Positions 16,534-25,137 of a stretch of DNA of 34,429 bases are shown one piece after another (position 1 is the stretch's first letter; every line of letters starts with the position of its first letter). The position numbers were made by a program, and so were the translations under genes. Where the stretch lies: contig NZ_RJVR01000112.1 in the NCBI RefSeq assembly GCF_003999195.1, forward strand, positions 1-34,429, in the 5' to 3' direction. A model generated the notes under the pieces. It was not told the DNA's origin. It did no database searches and worked only from the letters and a program-made list of their open reading frames with translations. This stretch comes from Streptomyces soli (GTDB taxonomy: Bacteria; Actinomycetota; Actinomycetes; Streptomycetales; Streptomycetaceae).

Positions 16534-17727
16534 ATGCGTGCCCCCGTTCCCGGCCTCGCCACCCGTGCCACCTCGGTCGCCGGATCGCCGGTACGCGAGA
16601 TCCTGGCGCTGACCGCACGGCCCGAGGTGATCTCCTTCGCGGGTGGCCTCCCCGCCCCCGACTTCTTCGACACCGAGGGGATCCGGGCCGCGTACGACCG
16701 CGTACTCGCCGAGGACCCCCGGCGCGCCCTGCAGTACTCCACCACCGAGGGCGACCCGGCGCTGCGCGCGGCCGTCGCCGAGCGGCTCGGCACCAAGGGC
16801 CTGCCGACCGACCCGGACGACCTCCTGATCACCGGCGGCTCCCAGCAGGCGCTGACGCTGCTCGCGACCGCCCTCCTGGAGCCCGGCGACGTGGTCCTGG
16901 TCGAGGACCCGACCTACCTGGCCGCGCTGCAGTGCTTCGGCTTCGCCGGGGCACGGGTCGTGCCCGTGCCGTCGGACGACGACGGCGTCGACCCCGCGGC
17001 GCTGGAAGAGCTGGTCGTCCGCGAGCGGCCCAAGCTGCTCTACCTCATCCCGACCTTCCAGAACCCGACCGGCCGCACCCTGCCGGCCGACCGCCGCGCG
17101 GCCGTCGCGGAGATCGCCGAGCGCCACGGTCTGTGGATCGCCGAGGACGACCCGTACGGAGAGCTGCGCTACGAGGGCGACCACATGCCCTGGATCGCCT
17201 CCCTCCCGGCCGCCGCCGACCGCACCATCCTGCTCGGCAGCTTCTCCAAGATCATGGCCCCCGGCATGCGACTCGGCTGGCTCCGCGCCCCCGCCGCCCT
17301 CCGCCGCGCCTGCGTCATCGCCAAGCAGTCCGCCGACCTCCACACCTCGACCATCGACCAGGCCGCCGCCGCCCGCTACCTCGCCGACTCCGACCTCGAC
17401 GCCCACCTCGTCCGCGTGCGCGGCGCCTACCGCGACCGCCGCGACGCCCTCCTCGGCGGCCTGAGCAACGCCCTCCCGCCCGGCAGCTCCTGGAACCACC
17501 CCGAGGGCGGCATGTTCATCTGGGCACGCTTCCCGCGCGGCCACGACGCCACAGCCGCCCTGCGCGTCGCCGTCGCCCACGACGTGGCGTACGTCCCGGG
17601 CGCCCCCTTCTTCGCGAGCGACCCCGACCCGGCGGCGCTGCGGCTGTCCTTCGTCACCCACACCCCGAACGAGATCCGCGAGGGGCTCATGCGACTGGGC
17701 AAGGCACTGGTAATCGTCGCCGCCTGA
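16534..17727 (+). CDS. PLP-dependent class I aminotransferase (2-aminoadipate/LysN-like)
   Basis: The 397-residue protein is a fold-type I aminotransferase of the subgroup related to MocR C-terminal domains and LysN. Landmarks are EVISFAGGLPAPDFF, ALQYSTTEGDPALRAAVAERL, ITGGSQQALTLLATALLEPG, LIPTFQNPTGRTL and AEDDPYGELRY. The pyridoxal-binding Lys239 lies in GSFSKIMAPGMRLGW. It transfers amino groups between an amino acid and a 2-oxoacid; the amino acid is not determinable, though aromatic, branched-chain or 2-aminoadipate substrates are usual. ATG 16534 follows AAGGAG by six bases, so the longer GTG start at 16519 is unlikely. It is monocistronic. Confidence 0.9.
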   Translation: MRAPVPGLATRATSVAGSPVREILALTARPEVISFAGGLPAPDFFDTEGIRAAYDRVLAEDPRRALQYSTTEGDPALRAAVAERLGTKGLPTDPDDLLITGGSQQALTLLATALLEPGDVVLVEDPTYLAALQCFGFAGARVVPVPSDDDGVDPAALEELVVRERPKLLYLIPTFQNPTGRTLPADRRAAVAEIAERHGLWIAEDDPYGELRYEGDHMPWIASLPAAADRTILLGSFSKIMAPGMRLGWLRAPAALRRACVIAKQSADLHTSTIDQAAAARYLADSDLDAHLVRVRGAYRDRRDALLGGLSNALPPGSSWNHPEGGMFIWARFPRGHDATAALRVAVAHDVAYVPGAPFFASDPDPAALRLSFVTHTPNEIREGLMRLGKALVIVAA

Positions 17728-17735
17728 ACCCTGAA

Positions 17736-17750
17736 CTGACGATCCGTCAG
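17736..17750. repeat. 15-bp palindrome CTGACGATCCGTCAG (copy 1)
   Basis: This near-perfect palindrome lies nine bases after the aminotransferase stop. A sister copy with one base different occurs at 26212-26226. It could be a regulator site or a small terminator, as AAAAAC follows. Confidence 0.5.
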
Positions 17751-17790
17751 AAAAACAGCTCCGGGTGCGCCCGGAACTGCGGGCCGGGTC

Positions 17791-17825
17791 GGCGAGTGAG
17801 CCGAAGCGGAGCGGTCGCTGTCGAA
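17791..17825 (+). repeat. 35-bp dispersed repeat, inverted copy at 24638-24672
   Basis: GGCGAGTGAGCCGAAGCGGA and the next 15 bases match the reverse complement of 24638-24672 with one mismatch. The two copies are about 7 kb apart in opposite orientation. Both lie in intergenic DNA. Confidence 0.6.
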
Positions 17826-17836
17826 ATGGGGGCACT

Positions 17837-17902
17837 CCCCCAGACTCCGTCACTGTGGGGGTCCCCCCGGACGGAGTCTGGGGGGACCCCCACAGTGACG
17901 GA
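17837..17902. repeat. Nested palindromes that can form two alternative hairpins
   Basis: One arm pair is a perfect 23-bp inverted repeat (17846-17868 with 17880-17902). A second perfect 15-bp pair, CCCCCAGACTCCGTC (17837-17851) with 17870-17884, overlaps it, so only one stem can form at a time. The same family occurs inside the element at 382-637. The full gap 17728-18244 otherwise holds only the SDR remnant at 17943-18071. Confidence 0.65.
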
Positions 17903-17942
17903 GCGCAGCGGAGGCGAACTCGCCTCAAAAAGGTGGGCCGTG

Positions 17943-18071
17943 ATGCTGCTTCAGAGCAAAACCATCGTCGTCTCCGGCGTCGGCGCCGGCTTGGGCCACC
18001 GCGTCGCGGCCATTGTCGTACGGGACAGCGGCAACGCTGTGCTCGGCGCGCGCACGGAGGCGTACCTGGCG
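17943..18071 (+). pseudogene. N-terminal remnant of a short-chain dehydrogenase/reductase
   Basis: From ATG 17943 the frame reads MLLQSKTIVVSGVGAGLGHR, then VAAIVVRDSGNAVLGARTEA. This is the Rossmann nucleotide-binding start of an SDR, with GVGAGLGH as the glycine motif. The similarity stops after about 43 residues. The frame then runs through unconserved sequence to about 18185, and no active-site Tyr-x-x-x-Lys follows. The rest of the gene is gone, replaced by the region leading to the symporter. It sits directly after the nested hairpin repeat, which may mark the rearrangement point. Confidence 0.6.
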
Positions 18072-18244
18072 GTAGTAGGTCGGACGGGTCGATCCGGCGA
18101 AGTACGTGCTCATGGCGGGCTGTCACGGGCGCCCACAACAACGCCATGGAAGGTCAAGAGAAGGCAAAATCGTTCTGGCTTCTGACTTTGGTTCATGTCC
18201 TTGAACCCGTTCACAAGGCGGACCCCTGGAGGGGGCATCAAGGC

Positions 18245-19777
18245 ATGAACACTCTCGACTGGGCTGTGCTCATCGCGTACTTCGGCGTGATGGTCGCGAT
18301 CGGCCTCTGGTCCCACAAGCGCGTCGACAACGTCAGCGACTTCTTCACCGCCGGCGGCAAGATGCCATGGTGGCTGTCCGGCATCTCGCACCACATGTCG
18401 GGCTACAGCGCCGTCATGTTCACCGGCTACGCCGGCATCGCGTACACGTACGGCGTCACCTCGTACGTCACCTGGTCCTTCCCCATCGCGATCGGCATCG
18501 CGATCGGCTCCCAGCTCTTCGCACCCCGGCTCAACCGGCTGCGGTCCAGGCTGCACGTCGCCTCGCCGCTCGAATACCTGAAGAACCGCTACAACGTGCC
18601 CACGCAGCAAGCGCTCGCGGTGTCGGGCCTGCTGCTGAAGATCGTCGACGTCGGCGCGAAGTGGGCGGCCATCGCGACCCTGTTGTCGGTCTTCACCGGC
18701 GCGTCGCTCAACCAGGGAATCCTCATCACCGGCGTGGTCACCGCCGTCTACTGCACCGTGGGCGGGCTGTGGGCGGACGCGCTGACCGAGCTGGGGCAGT
18801 TCCTGATCCAGCTGGTGGCCGGGGTGGCGATGCTGGTCGCGGTGCTGGGGAAGATCGGCGGCTTCAGCGGACTGTGGAACGTGTGGGACCGGCTGCCGGC
18901 CGCCCACACCCACCCCACCGCCGGGCCGTACACGGTGACCTTCCTGCTGGCGTATCTCTTCATCAAGACCTTCGAGTACAACGGCGGCATGTGGAACCAG
19001 GCCCAGCGCTACATGGCCACCGCGAACGCCCACGAGGCCACCCGCTCGGCGCGGCTCTCCTCGGCGCTGTGGTTCGTCTGGCCGCTGGTGCTGTTCTTCC
19101 CGATGTGGGTCGCCCCGCTGCTGGTCAAGGCGCAGAAGCCGGACGCCTCCGACGCCTACGCGCTGCTCACCGAGCAGTTGCTGCCGCACGGGCTGCTCGG
19201 CCTGGTCGTCGTCGGCTTCTTCTCGCACACCATGGCGATGTGCTCGTCCGACGCCAACGCCATCTCGGCCGTCTTCACCCGCGACATCGCACCGGTCGTG
19301 TCCCGCGCGGCCCGGACCTGGACAGAGCGGGCCGGGCTGGTGGCGGCGCGGCTGTCCACGATTTCCTTCCTGGCCCTGTCGATGGCGCTGGCGACGCAGG
19401 TCAACTCCCCTGCGTTCAAGGACATCATCACCGTCGTCATCAAGTGGGTCGCCGGTCTCATGGGACCGATCGCGATCCCCTTCATGCTCGGCCTGCTGCG
19501 GCCGTTCCGTAAAAGCGGCCCGACGGCCGCCCTGGTCTCCTGGGCGGCGGGCCTGTTCGCCTTCTGGCTGACCAACTACGGCCTGAGCGGCGTGCAGTTG
19601 CAGATCCAGATCGTCACGCCGCTCGCGACCTCGCTCGTCCTGTACGTTCTCATCGGCCTGATCAAGCCCGAGGACACCCCCGAGCGCGACGCGATCCTCG
19701 CCCGCATCAACTCCGACGACGACGGCTCCGCGGCCGCCGATGCGGTGCCGGCGGCCGCGGGCGCGGACAGGACCTAG
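18245..19777 (+). CDS. Sodium:solute symporter (SSS family)
   Basis: The 510-residue membrane protein shows about 13 hydrophobic helices and the SSS-family opening (LDWAVLIAYFGVMVAIGLWS). The signature region DFFTAGGKMPWWLSGISHHM followed by SGYSAVMFTGYAGIAY corresponds to helices 1-2 with sodium-site residues. A later GGMWNQAQRYMAT and SSDANAISAVFTRDI also fit the family. It imports an organic solute with Na+; sugars, amino acids and carboxylates are family substrates and none can be chosen. ATG 18245 begins the first helix; GGAGGGGG lies upstream at a wide spacing. The extension from 18151 lacks features. It is convergent with the thioredoxin gene, 24 bases away. Confidence 0.88.
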   Translation: MNTLDWAVLIAYFGVMVAIGLWSHKRVDNVSDFFTAGGKMPWWLSGISHHMSGYSAVMFTGYAGIAYTYGVTSYVTWSFPIAIGIAIGSQLFAPRLNRLRSRLHVASPLEYLKNRYNVPTQQALAVSGLLLKIVDVGAKWAAIATLLSVFTGASLNQGILITGVVTAVYCTVGGLWADALTELGQFLIQLVAGVAMLVAVLGKIGGFSGLWNVWDRLPAAHTHPTAGPYTVTFLLAYLFIKTFEYNGGMWNQAQRYMATANAHEATRSARLSSALWFVWPLVLFFPMWVAPLLVKAQKPDASDAYALLTEQLLPHGLLGLVVVGFFSHTMAMCSSDANAISAVFTRDIAPVVSRAARTWTERAGLVAARLSTISFLALSMALATQVNSPAFKDIITVVIKWVAGLMGPIAIPFMLGLLRPFRKSGPTAALVSWAAGLFAFWLTNYGLSGVQLQIQIVTPLATSLVLYVLIGLIKPEDTPERDAILARINSDDDGSAAADAVPAAAGADRT

Positions 19778-19801
19778 ATGGTGCAGGGTGCCGGCCGGCG
19801 G

Positions 19802-20116
19802 TCACATGACGTCGGCCAGCTCCTGCATCAGCCGCCGCTTGGGTCGGGCACCGACCATGGACTTCACCGGCTCACCGGCCCGGAAGACCATCAGGGTCGG
19901 CATGGACAGGACTCCGTACGCTGACTGGGTCTCCGGGTTGGTGTCCACGTCGATCACCACCACCTTGAGCCGGCCCTCCTCCTCGCGAGCCACCTCCGCC
20001 AGCACCGGGGCGATCTGGCGGCAGGGCGGGCACCAGTCGGCGGTGAACTCCACCAGGACCGGGAGGTCCGCCTTCAGGACCTCTTCGGCGAACGTCGCGT
20101 CCGTCACCGTCTTCAC
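19802..20116 (-). CDS. Thioredoxin with WCPPC active site
   Basis: The 104-residue protein is a complete thioredoxin fold: LPVLVEFTADWCPPCRQIAP carries the redox pair Cys29/Cys32, and GVLSMPTLMVFRAGEP has the cis-Pro loop. The CPPC active site differs from the classical CGPC, which usually shifts redox potential. It reduces protein disulfides in the cytosol. GTG 20116 overlaps the TGA of the upstream merR gene (GTGA), so translation is coupled, with GGGGAG before it. The MerR-type regulator therefore most likely controls its expression together with its own. Confidence 0.9.
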   Translation of the reverse strand: MKTVTDATFAEEVLKADLPVLVEFTADWCPPCRQIAPVLAEVAREEEGRLKVVVIDVDTNPETQSAYGVLSMPTLMVFRAGEPVKSMVGARPKRRLMQELADVM

Positions 20117-20514
20117 GTTTCCGTACTCCCCTCACAGGTGAATTCGCAGCGCGGTTCGGATGCCACCAGCTCGGCCTTCGCCAGCTGCGACCCGATCCGC
20201 TCCCGGACCGCGGTCAGCCCGGCGATGCAGTCGTCGAGCTCGGCGAGCTTGCGCCGGTAGACGTCGAGCGAGGCGGGGCAGGAGTCGCCCTCGGGATGGC
20301 CGGCGCGCAGGCAGTCCACGAACGGCCTGGTCTCCTCCAGCTCGAAGCCGAAGTCCCGCAGCAGCTGGATCTGGCGCAGCAGCCGCAGATCCTCCTCGTC
20401 ATAGGCGCGGTAGCCGTTTCCCGCCCGCCGCGCGCGCAGCAGGCCGCGCGACTCGTAGTACCGCAGGGCACGTGTGGTCGTCCCCGCCCGTTCGGCCAGC
20501 TCTCCGATCCGCAT
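20113..20514 (-). CDS. MerR-family transcriptional regulator, cysteine-rich
   Basis: The 133-residue protein starts with the MerR winged helix (MRIGELAERAGTTTRALRYY, then ESRGLLRARRAGNGYRAYDE). The DLRLLRQIQLLRDFGFELEE dimerisation helix follows. The effector region has five cysteines (Cys68, 79, 96, 123, 127, including RCEFTCEG), so it probably senses a metal or oxidant. ATG 20514 gives the family-standard N-terminus; the frame upstream to 20547 is not conserved. A CCTTGACG-N4-CGTCAAGG dyad lies 16-35 bases upstream. The gene overlaps trx by four bases. The MerR mode of action, twisting an over-long promoter, is known for the family and inferred here. Confidence 0.9.
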   Translation of the reverse strand: MRIGELAERAGTTTRALRYYESRGLLRARRAGNGYRAYDEEDLRLLRQIQLLRDFGFELEETRPFVDCLRAGHPEGDSCPASLDVYRRKLAELDDCIAGLTAVRERIGSQLAKAELVASEPRCEFTCEGSTET

Positions 20515-20529
20515 GCGTACGACGGTAGA

Positions 20530-20549
20530 CCTTGACGCCGACGTCAAGG
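20530..20549 (-). promoter_or_regulatory. Candidate MerR-type operator before merR-trx
   Basis: The perfect 8-bp dyad CCTTGACG-N4-CGTCAAGG includes a TTGACG that could be the -35 element, as in MerR-controlled promoters. It starts 16 bases upstream of the merR ATG, so the transcript would have a very short or no leader. Confidence 0.6.
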
Positions 20550-20562
20550 CCAGAGCCGGGTC

Positions 20563-21668
20563 TCAGGCGCTGGGATAACGGTCCAGCCACACCGGGGAGG
20601 CGCCGTTGGGGCCGTGCAGGGCGGGGGCCTGGGTCATCTCCATGGCGAAGTCGTCGGCGAGCTGGAGGATGGTGCCGCGTCCCTCCAGCTCGGCGACCCA
20701 GGCGGGCGGCAGGGAGGTCTCGCCGTGCTGGACGCCGAGGAGGTTGCCGCAGATGGAGCCGGTGGAGTCGCTGTCGCCGGAGTGGTTGACGGCCAGCAGC
20801 AGCCCGTGGCGTACGTCCTCGGCGACCAGGGCGCAGTAGACGCCGATGGCGAGGGCTTCCTCGGCCGTCCAGCCCTCGCCCAGGGACTCGACGCGCGCCG
20901 CGGACGGCAGACCCTGCCGTACGGCCCCCAGGGCGCTCTGGAGGGCGTCGGTGGTCTCCTCGTGGCCGGGGTTCGGGGAGAGCAGGGCCAGCGCGTGCTG
21001 GACGGCGCCGTCCAGGGCCTCACCGCGCGCGAGGCCGTGGACGATGACGGCGAAGGCGCCCGCGGCGAGCGTGCCGGTGGGGTGGCCGTGGGTCTGGGCC
21101 GCGCATTCCAGGGCGAGCTGGAAGACCAGCTGCGGCTCCCAGCCGACGAGCAGCCCGAAGGGTGCGGAGCGCATGACGGTGCCACAGCCCTTGGAGTCGG
21201 GGTTCTTGGGCCGCTCGAGGGTGCCCATGCGGTCGTCGCCGAGGCCGGTGAGGCAGGCCCGGCCGGGGGCTCTGCGCGAATACAGCCACTCCTCGCGGGC
21301 GAGCCAGCCGGTGTCCTTGCGGCGCTCGTCGGGACCCCAGTCGTTCTGGGTGGCGGCCCAGCGCAGGTAGGCGAGGTGGATGTCGGTGGGCGGATGCCAG
21401 GCGCCGCTGTCGCGGCGGACCTGGGCACGTATGAGCCCTTCGGTGGTGAAGAGGGTCATCTGCGTGTCGTCGGTGATGCCCCGCGTCTGCCGAAGGCCTG
21501 GACGTAGTCCGTGACCCCGTCCTGGCCGTGCGCCTGCCGGATCGCGTCAAGGGAGTCGAACTCCACGCCCGCGCCCAACGCGTCGCCGATCGCGCCGCCC
21601 AGCAGGCACCCGCGTACACGGCTGCGGAAACCCTGCTGTTCAGCGCGCCCCCATACGGCTGCGCACAT
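20563..21668 (-). pseudogene. ADP-ribosylglycohydrolase, frameshifted in the active-site motif
   Basis: Two frames form one DraG/ARH-like protein. The first, from ATG 21668 behind GGAGGTG, reads VRGCLLGGAIGDALGAGVEF and DGVTDYVQAFGRRG, then runs off frame. The second continues with TDDTQMTLFTTEGLIR and extends to HSGDSDSTGSICGNLLGVQH and a stop at 20563. Removing one G from the GGGG run at about 21474-21477 joins them as RRGITDDTQM. TDDT and DSDS hold the Mg2+ ligands of the family, which removes ADP-ribose from proteins or small molecules. A downstream start at ATG 21459 would lose the first ligands. Either the gene is inactive or the sequence has an error here. Confidence 0.8.
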
Positions 21669-21805
21669 GCCACACCTCCAGCCAGATCGTCGCCCAGCAC
21701 TGTAATCGACCAGGAACGGTCAGCTCTTGGCCAAGTACGGAATGTGAGGAGTCACCTATGAGGTCTTTGCCGAGCGTTTCTGCGCCCGGGGCCGCCGGAC
21801 AGGCC

Positions 21806-24406
21806 CTAGTTCTCCAGCACCGGAAGCAGTTCGGGCAGGTGTCCGTCCGAGGCACGGCCGGCCGCGATCCGCTCGGCCGTCACCTCTCCGTACGTCGTGG
21901 TGCGCTGCCGGTGCGGCCGGCCTGCGGCGTCGGCGATGGCGACGAGGTCCTGGATGGACTTGTACGAGCCGTAACTCGAGCCCGCCATGCGGGAGATGGT
22001 CTCCTCCATCAGCGTGCCGCCCAGGTCGTTCGCGCCCGAGCGCAGCATCTCCGCAGCGCCCTCGGAGCCCAGCTTCACCCAGCTGGTCTGGATGTTGGGG
22101 ATGTACGGGTGGAGGAGGAGGCGGGCCATGGCGGTGACGGCGCGGTTGTCGCGCGGGGTCGGGCCGGGGCGGGCGATGCCGGCCAGGTAGACGGGAGCGT
22201 TGGTGTGGATGAAGGGCAGGGTCACGAACTCGGTGAAGCCGCCGGTCTCCTGCTGGATCTGCGCGAGCAGGCGGAAGTGGCCGAGCCAGTGGTGGGGCTG
22301 GTCCACGTGCCCGTACATCATCGTGGAGGAGGAGCGGATGCCCAGCTCGTGGGCGGTCTTGACGACCTCGACCCAGGTGGCGGTGGGCAGCTTGCCCTTG
22401 GTGAGGACCCAGCGCACCTCGTCGTCGAGGATCTCGGCGGCCGTGCCGGGGATCGAGTCCAGGCCCGCTTCCTTGGCGGCGGCGAGCCAGTCGCGGATCG
22501 ACATGCCGGTGCGAGTCGCGCCGTTGGCGACCTCCATCGGGGAGAAGGCGTGCACATGCATGCCCGGCACACGCTCCTTCACCGCCTTCGCGATGTCGAA
22601 GTACGCCGTGCCCGGCAGGTCCGGGTGAATGCCGCCCTGCATGCAGACCTCGGTCGCACCGACCTCCCACGCCTGCTCTGCGCGGTCGGCGACCTGGGAG
22701 AGGGACAGGGTGTACGCGTCGGCGTCGGTGCGGCGCTGAGCGAAGGCGCAGAAGCGGCAGCCGGTGTAGCAGACGTTGGTGAAGTTGATGTTCCGGGTGA
22801 CGACGTACGTGACCTCGTCGCCGACCGCGTCCTTGCGTACATCGTCGGCGATCCGGCAGAGCGCGTCCAGGGCCGGGCCGTCCGCGTGGAGCAGGGCCAG
22901 CGCCTCGGCGTCGGTGAGCTTGGTGGGGTCGTCGGCGGCGACGGTCAGTGCGGTGCGTACGTCGGCCTCGATGCGGTCCGGGATCATGCCGGGCGCGGCC
23001 TGCTCGCGCAGGGCCTCCCAGTCGCCGTAGACGGCGTCGAAGTCGTCGCGGCGGTCGGCGGTGCGGCCGGTGGTGTCGATGGTGGCGTGCAGGTCGGTGC
23101 GGCCGGTGGACGTGAAGGCCTCGTCCGGCTCCTGCCATGGCAGGCCCTCCGGCTTCACGCCTTCCAGGGCGAGCGCGGTGTCGGCGTCCGCCAGCGCTCG
23201 TACGTGCGGCAGCAGGCGCGGGTCGAGCCAGGGCTCGCCGCGCTGGATGAACTCCGGGTAGATGGTGAGGCGTTCGCGCAGGGTGAAGCCCGCCTCGGCG
23301 GTGTGCTCGGCGAGTTGGTCGATGTGCGGCCACGGGCGCTCGGGGTTGACGTGGTCCGGGGTCAGCGGGGAGACCCCGCCCCAGTCGTCGATCCCGGCGC
23401 CGATCATCAGGGCGTACTCGGCGTCGACCAGGTTCGGCGGCGCCTGGACGCGGGCGTTCGGGCCGAGGATGAGGCGGGCGACCGCGATGGCGGCGGCCAG
23501 CTCCTCGAGCTCGGCGTCCGGCATGCCGCGCATCGCGGTGTCGGGCTTGGCGCGGAAGTTCTGCACGATGACTTCCTGGACGCCGTGGTACTGGCGGGCG
23601 ATGCGGCGGATGGCGAAGAGGGACTCCGCCCGCTCCTCGTACGTCTCGCCGATGCCGATCAGGATGCCGGTGGTGAAGGGGACGTTCGAGCGGCCCGCGT
23701 CCTCGAGGACGCGGAGGCGGACGGCCGGGTCCTTGTCCGGCGAGCCGTAGTGCGGGCCGCCGGGCTCGGACCAGAGGCGGGTCGCGGTCGTCTCCAGCAT
23801 CATGCCCATGGAGGGGGCGACGGGCTTGAGCCGCTGCAGGTCCGTCCACGACATCACGCCGGGGTTGAGGTGCGGGAGCAGGCCCGTCTCTTCGAGGACC
23901 CGGATCGCCATGGCCCGTACGTAGGACAGCGTGTCGTCGTATCCGTGCGCCTCGAGCCACTCGCGGGCTTCCGGCCACCGGTCCTCGGGGCGGTCGCCGA
24001 GCGTGAACAGGGCCTCCTTGCAGCCCATTTCCGCGCCCCGGCGGGCGATGTCCAGCACCTCGTCCGGGGACAGGTACATCCCGTGGCCCTCGGCGCGCAG
24101 CTTGCCGGGCACGGTGACGAAGGTGCAGTAGTGGCACTTGTCCCGGCACAGCCGGGTGAGCGGGATGAAGACCTTGCGGCTGTACGTGATCGTGCCGGGC
24201 CGGCCGGCGGATTCCAGGCCCGCGTCGCGGACCCGGGCGGCAGTGGCGGCCAGGTCGGTCAGATCGCAGCCCCGCGCCTGGAGGAGGACGGCTGCTTCCC
24301 CCGTGTCCAGGGCGACGCCTTCGCGGGCCCGCTTCAGCGCGCGGCGCATGCCGTTGGCGGTGGGCGGCGTGTTCTGCGCCTCCGGGCGCGGCGTGCGTTG
24401 CGTCAT
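21806..24406 (-). CDS. fbiC: Bifunctional FO synthase (CofG/CofH fusion)
   Basis: The 866-residue enzyme fuses two radical SAM halves. The N-terminal CofG half has its iron-sulfur motif at Cys87, Cys91, Cys94 (CRDKCHYC), and the CofH half at Cys546, Cys550, Cys553 (CYTGCRFC). Together they make 7,8-didemethyl-8-hydroxy-5-deazariboflavin (FO) from tyrosine and a ribityl-diaminouracil, the chromophore of coenzyme F420. Length and domain order match actinobacterial FbiC. ATG 24406 is preferred: the conserved sequence starts ~18 residues later, and TATGCT six bases upstream could be a -10 element for a near-leaderless transcript. The longer frame to 24505 is not conserved. It is probably a single-gene unit; other F420 genes are absent. 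Confidence 0.96.
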   Translation of the reverse strand: MTQRTPRPEAQNTPPTANGMRRALKRAREGVALDTGEAAVLLQARGCDLTDLAATAARVRDAGLESAGRPGTITYSRKVFIPLTRLCRDKCHYCTFVTVPGKLRAEGHGMYLSPDEVLDIARRGAEMGCKEALFTLGDRPEDRWPEAREWLEAHGYDDTLSYVRAMAIRVLEETGLLPHLNPGVMSWTDLQRLKPVAPSMGMMLETTATRLWSEPGGPHYGSPDKDPAVRLRVLEDAGRSNVPFTTGILIGIGETYEERAESLFAIRRIARQYHGVQEVIVQNFRAKPDTAMRGMPDAELEELAAAIAVARLILGPNARVQAPPNLVDAEYALMIGAGIDDWGGVSPLTPDHVNPERPWPHIDQLAEHTAEAGFTLRERLTIYPEFIQRGEPWLDPRLLPHVRALADADTALALEGVKPEGLPWQEPDEAFTSTGRTDLHATIDTTGRTADRRDDFDAVYGDWEALREQAAPGMIPDRIEADVRTALTVAADDPTKLTDAEALALLHADGPALDALCRIADDVRKDAVGDEVTYVVTRNINFTNVCYTGCRFCAFAQRRTDADAYTLSLSQVADRAEQAWEVGATEVCMQGGIHPDLPGTAYFDIAKAVKERVPGMHVHAFSPMEVANGATRTGMSIRDWLAAAKEAGLDSIPGTAAEILDDEVRWVLTKGKLPTATWVEVVKTAHELGIRSSSTMMYGHVDQPHHWLGHFRLLAQIQQETGGFTEFVTLPFIHTNAPVYLAGIARPGPTPRDNRAVTAMARLLLHPYIPNIQTSWVKLGSEGAAEMLRSGANDLGGTLMEETISRMAGSSYGSYKSIQDLVAIADAAGRPHRQRTTTYGEVTAERIAAGRASDGHLPELLPVLEN

Positions 24407-24493
24407 CCTCAGAGCATAGGTGGGGGCCCAGGGGTGCGCGCTGTCGCCTTGATCACCCATTTCTTCAGCGACTCGGTTCGCCAGGACAGCCGG

Positions 24494-24570
24494 GCTTGAC
24501 GCCACCTTTTTTGTGCGGCTCGGTAGGTCGGCCGTGCTTGACGGCCACCTTTTGAGCGGCTCGGTTCGCC
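24494..24570. repeat. Imperfect tandem repeat in the fbiC upstream region
   Basis: Two diverged copies of about 36 bases (GCTTGACGCCACC..., 24494-24530, and GCTTGACGGCCACC..., 24536-24570) share TTGACG, a T-run and GCGGCTCGGT. A 12-bp palindrome ACTGTCGACAGT follows at 24578-24589. The gap 24407-24701 holds no gene. Confidence 0.55.
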
Positions 24571-24637
24571 TCCGCTAACTGTCGACAGTCGATCGTGCTC
24601 GGTCGCTCGTTCCTCGCGACCTGCGCGCGTTCTCCTT

Positions 24638-24672
24638 TTCGACAGCGACCGCTCCACTTCGGCTCACTCGCC
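24638..24672 (-). repeat. 35-bp dispersed repeat, inverted copy of 17791-17825
   Basis: TTTCGACAGCGACCGCTCCA and the next 15 bases are the reverse complement of 17791-17825 with one mismatch. Confidence 0.6.
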
Positions 24673-24701
24673 GATGGGGCATCGGAGAACTTTGCTCACC
24701 G

Positions 24702-25127
24702 TCAGAGTCCAGCGCCGACCGCTAGCGGGGCCGAGTGGAGCTCGACGACGAGCTGGGGGGTGAGGAGCTCGCCGGCGCGGTCGGCGAGGACGGCCATTTC
24801 GTAGCCGACGAGGCCGACGTCGCAGCCTTCGGCGGCGAGGACGCCGAGGCAGGAGCCGTCGCGGATGCGGCCGACCATCATGAAGCCGCCGAGCATTTCG
24901 ATCATGACGAGCTTCATGCCCTGGAAGCCGTGGGTTGTGGAGGCGTTCTGGGCGAGGGAGGTGATGCCGGAGACGACGGCGGCGAGGTGGTCGGCGCGGT
25001 CGCGGCCGAGGCCGTCGGAAGCGGCCATGAGGAGGCCGTCGGAGGAGACGGCGACGGCGTCGGTGACGCCGTCGGCCGTACGGACGAACTCGGAGATGAG
25101 CCAGCCGAAGCTTTGGGCATTGGTCAC
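24702..25127 (-). CDS. Roadblock/LC7-domain protein (conservon CvnB-like)
   Basis: The 141-residue product is a roadblock/LC7 fold: FGWLISEFVRTADGVTDAVA, then VSSDGLLMAASDGLGRDRAD and HLAAVVSGITSLAQNAS, with GCDVGLVGYEMAVLADRAGE near the end. In Streptomyces conservons (cvnABCD) this is component B, a GTPase-associated protein for the Ras-like CvnD. GTG 25127 starts the conserved helix, ten bases after the cvnA-like stop, so the two are co-transcribed. No cvnC (DUF742) or cvnD GTPase follows: the next gene is fbiC, 295 bases on. The pair is thus an incomplete conservon, whose partner GTPase may be encoded elsewhere. Confidence 0.9.
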   Translation of the reverse strand: MTNAQSFGWLISEFVRTADGVTDAVAVSSDGLLMAASDGLGRDRADHLAAVVSGITSLAQNASTTHGFQGMKLVMIEMLGGFMMVGRIRDGSCLGVLAAEGCDVGLVGYEMAVLADRAGELLTPQLVVELHSAPLAVGAGL

Positions 25128-25137
25128 GACGGTCGTC

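Noticed and set aside
21758..24499. Plus-strand open frame of 913 codons opposite fbiC
   Set aside because: Antisense shadow. The minus strand carries both radical SAM cysteine motifs.
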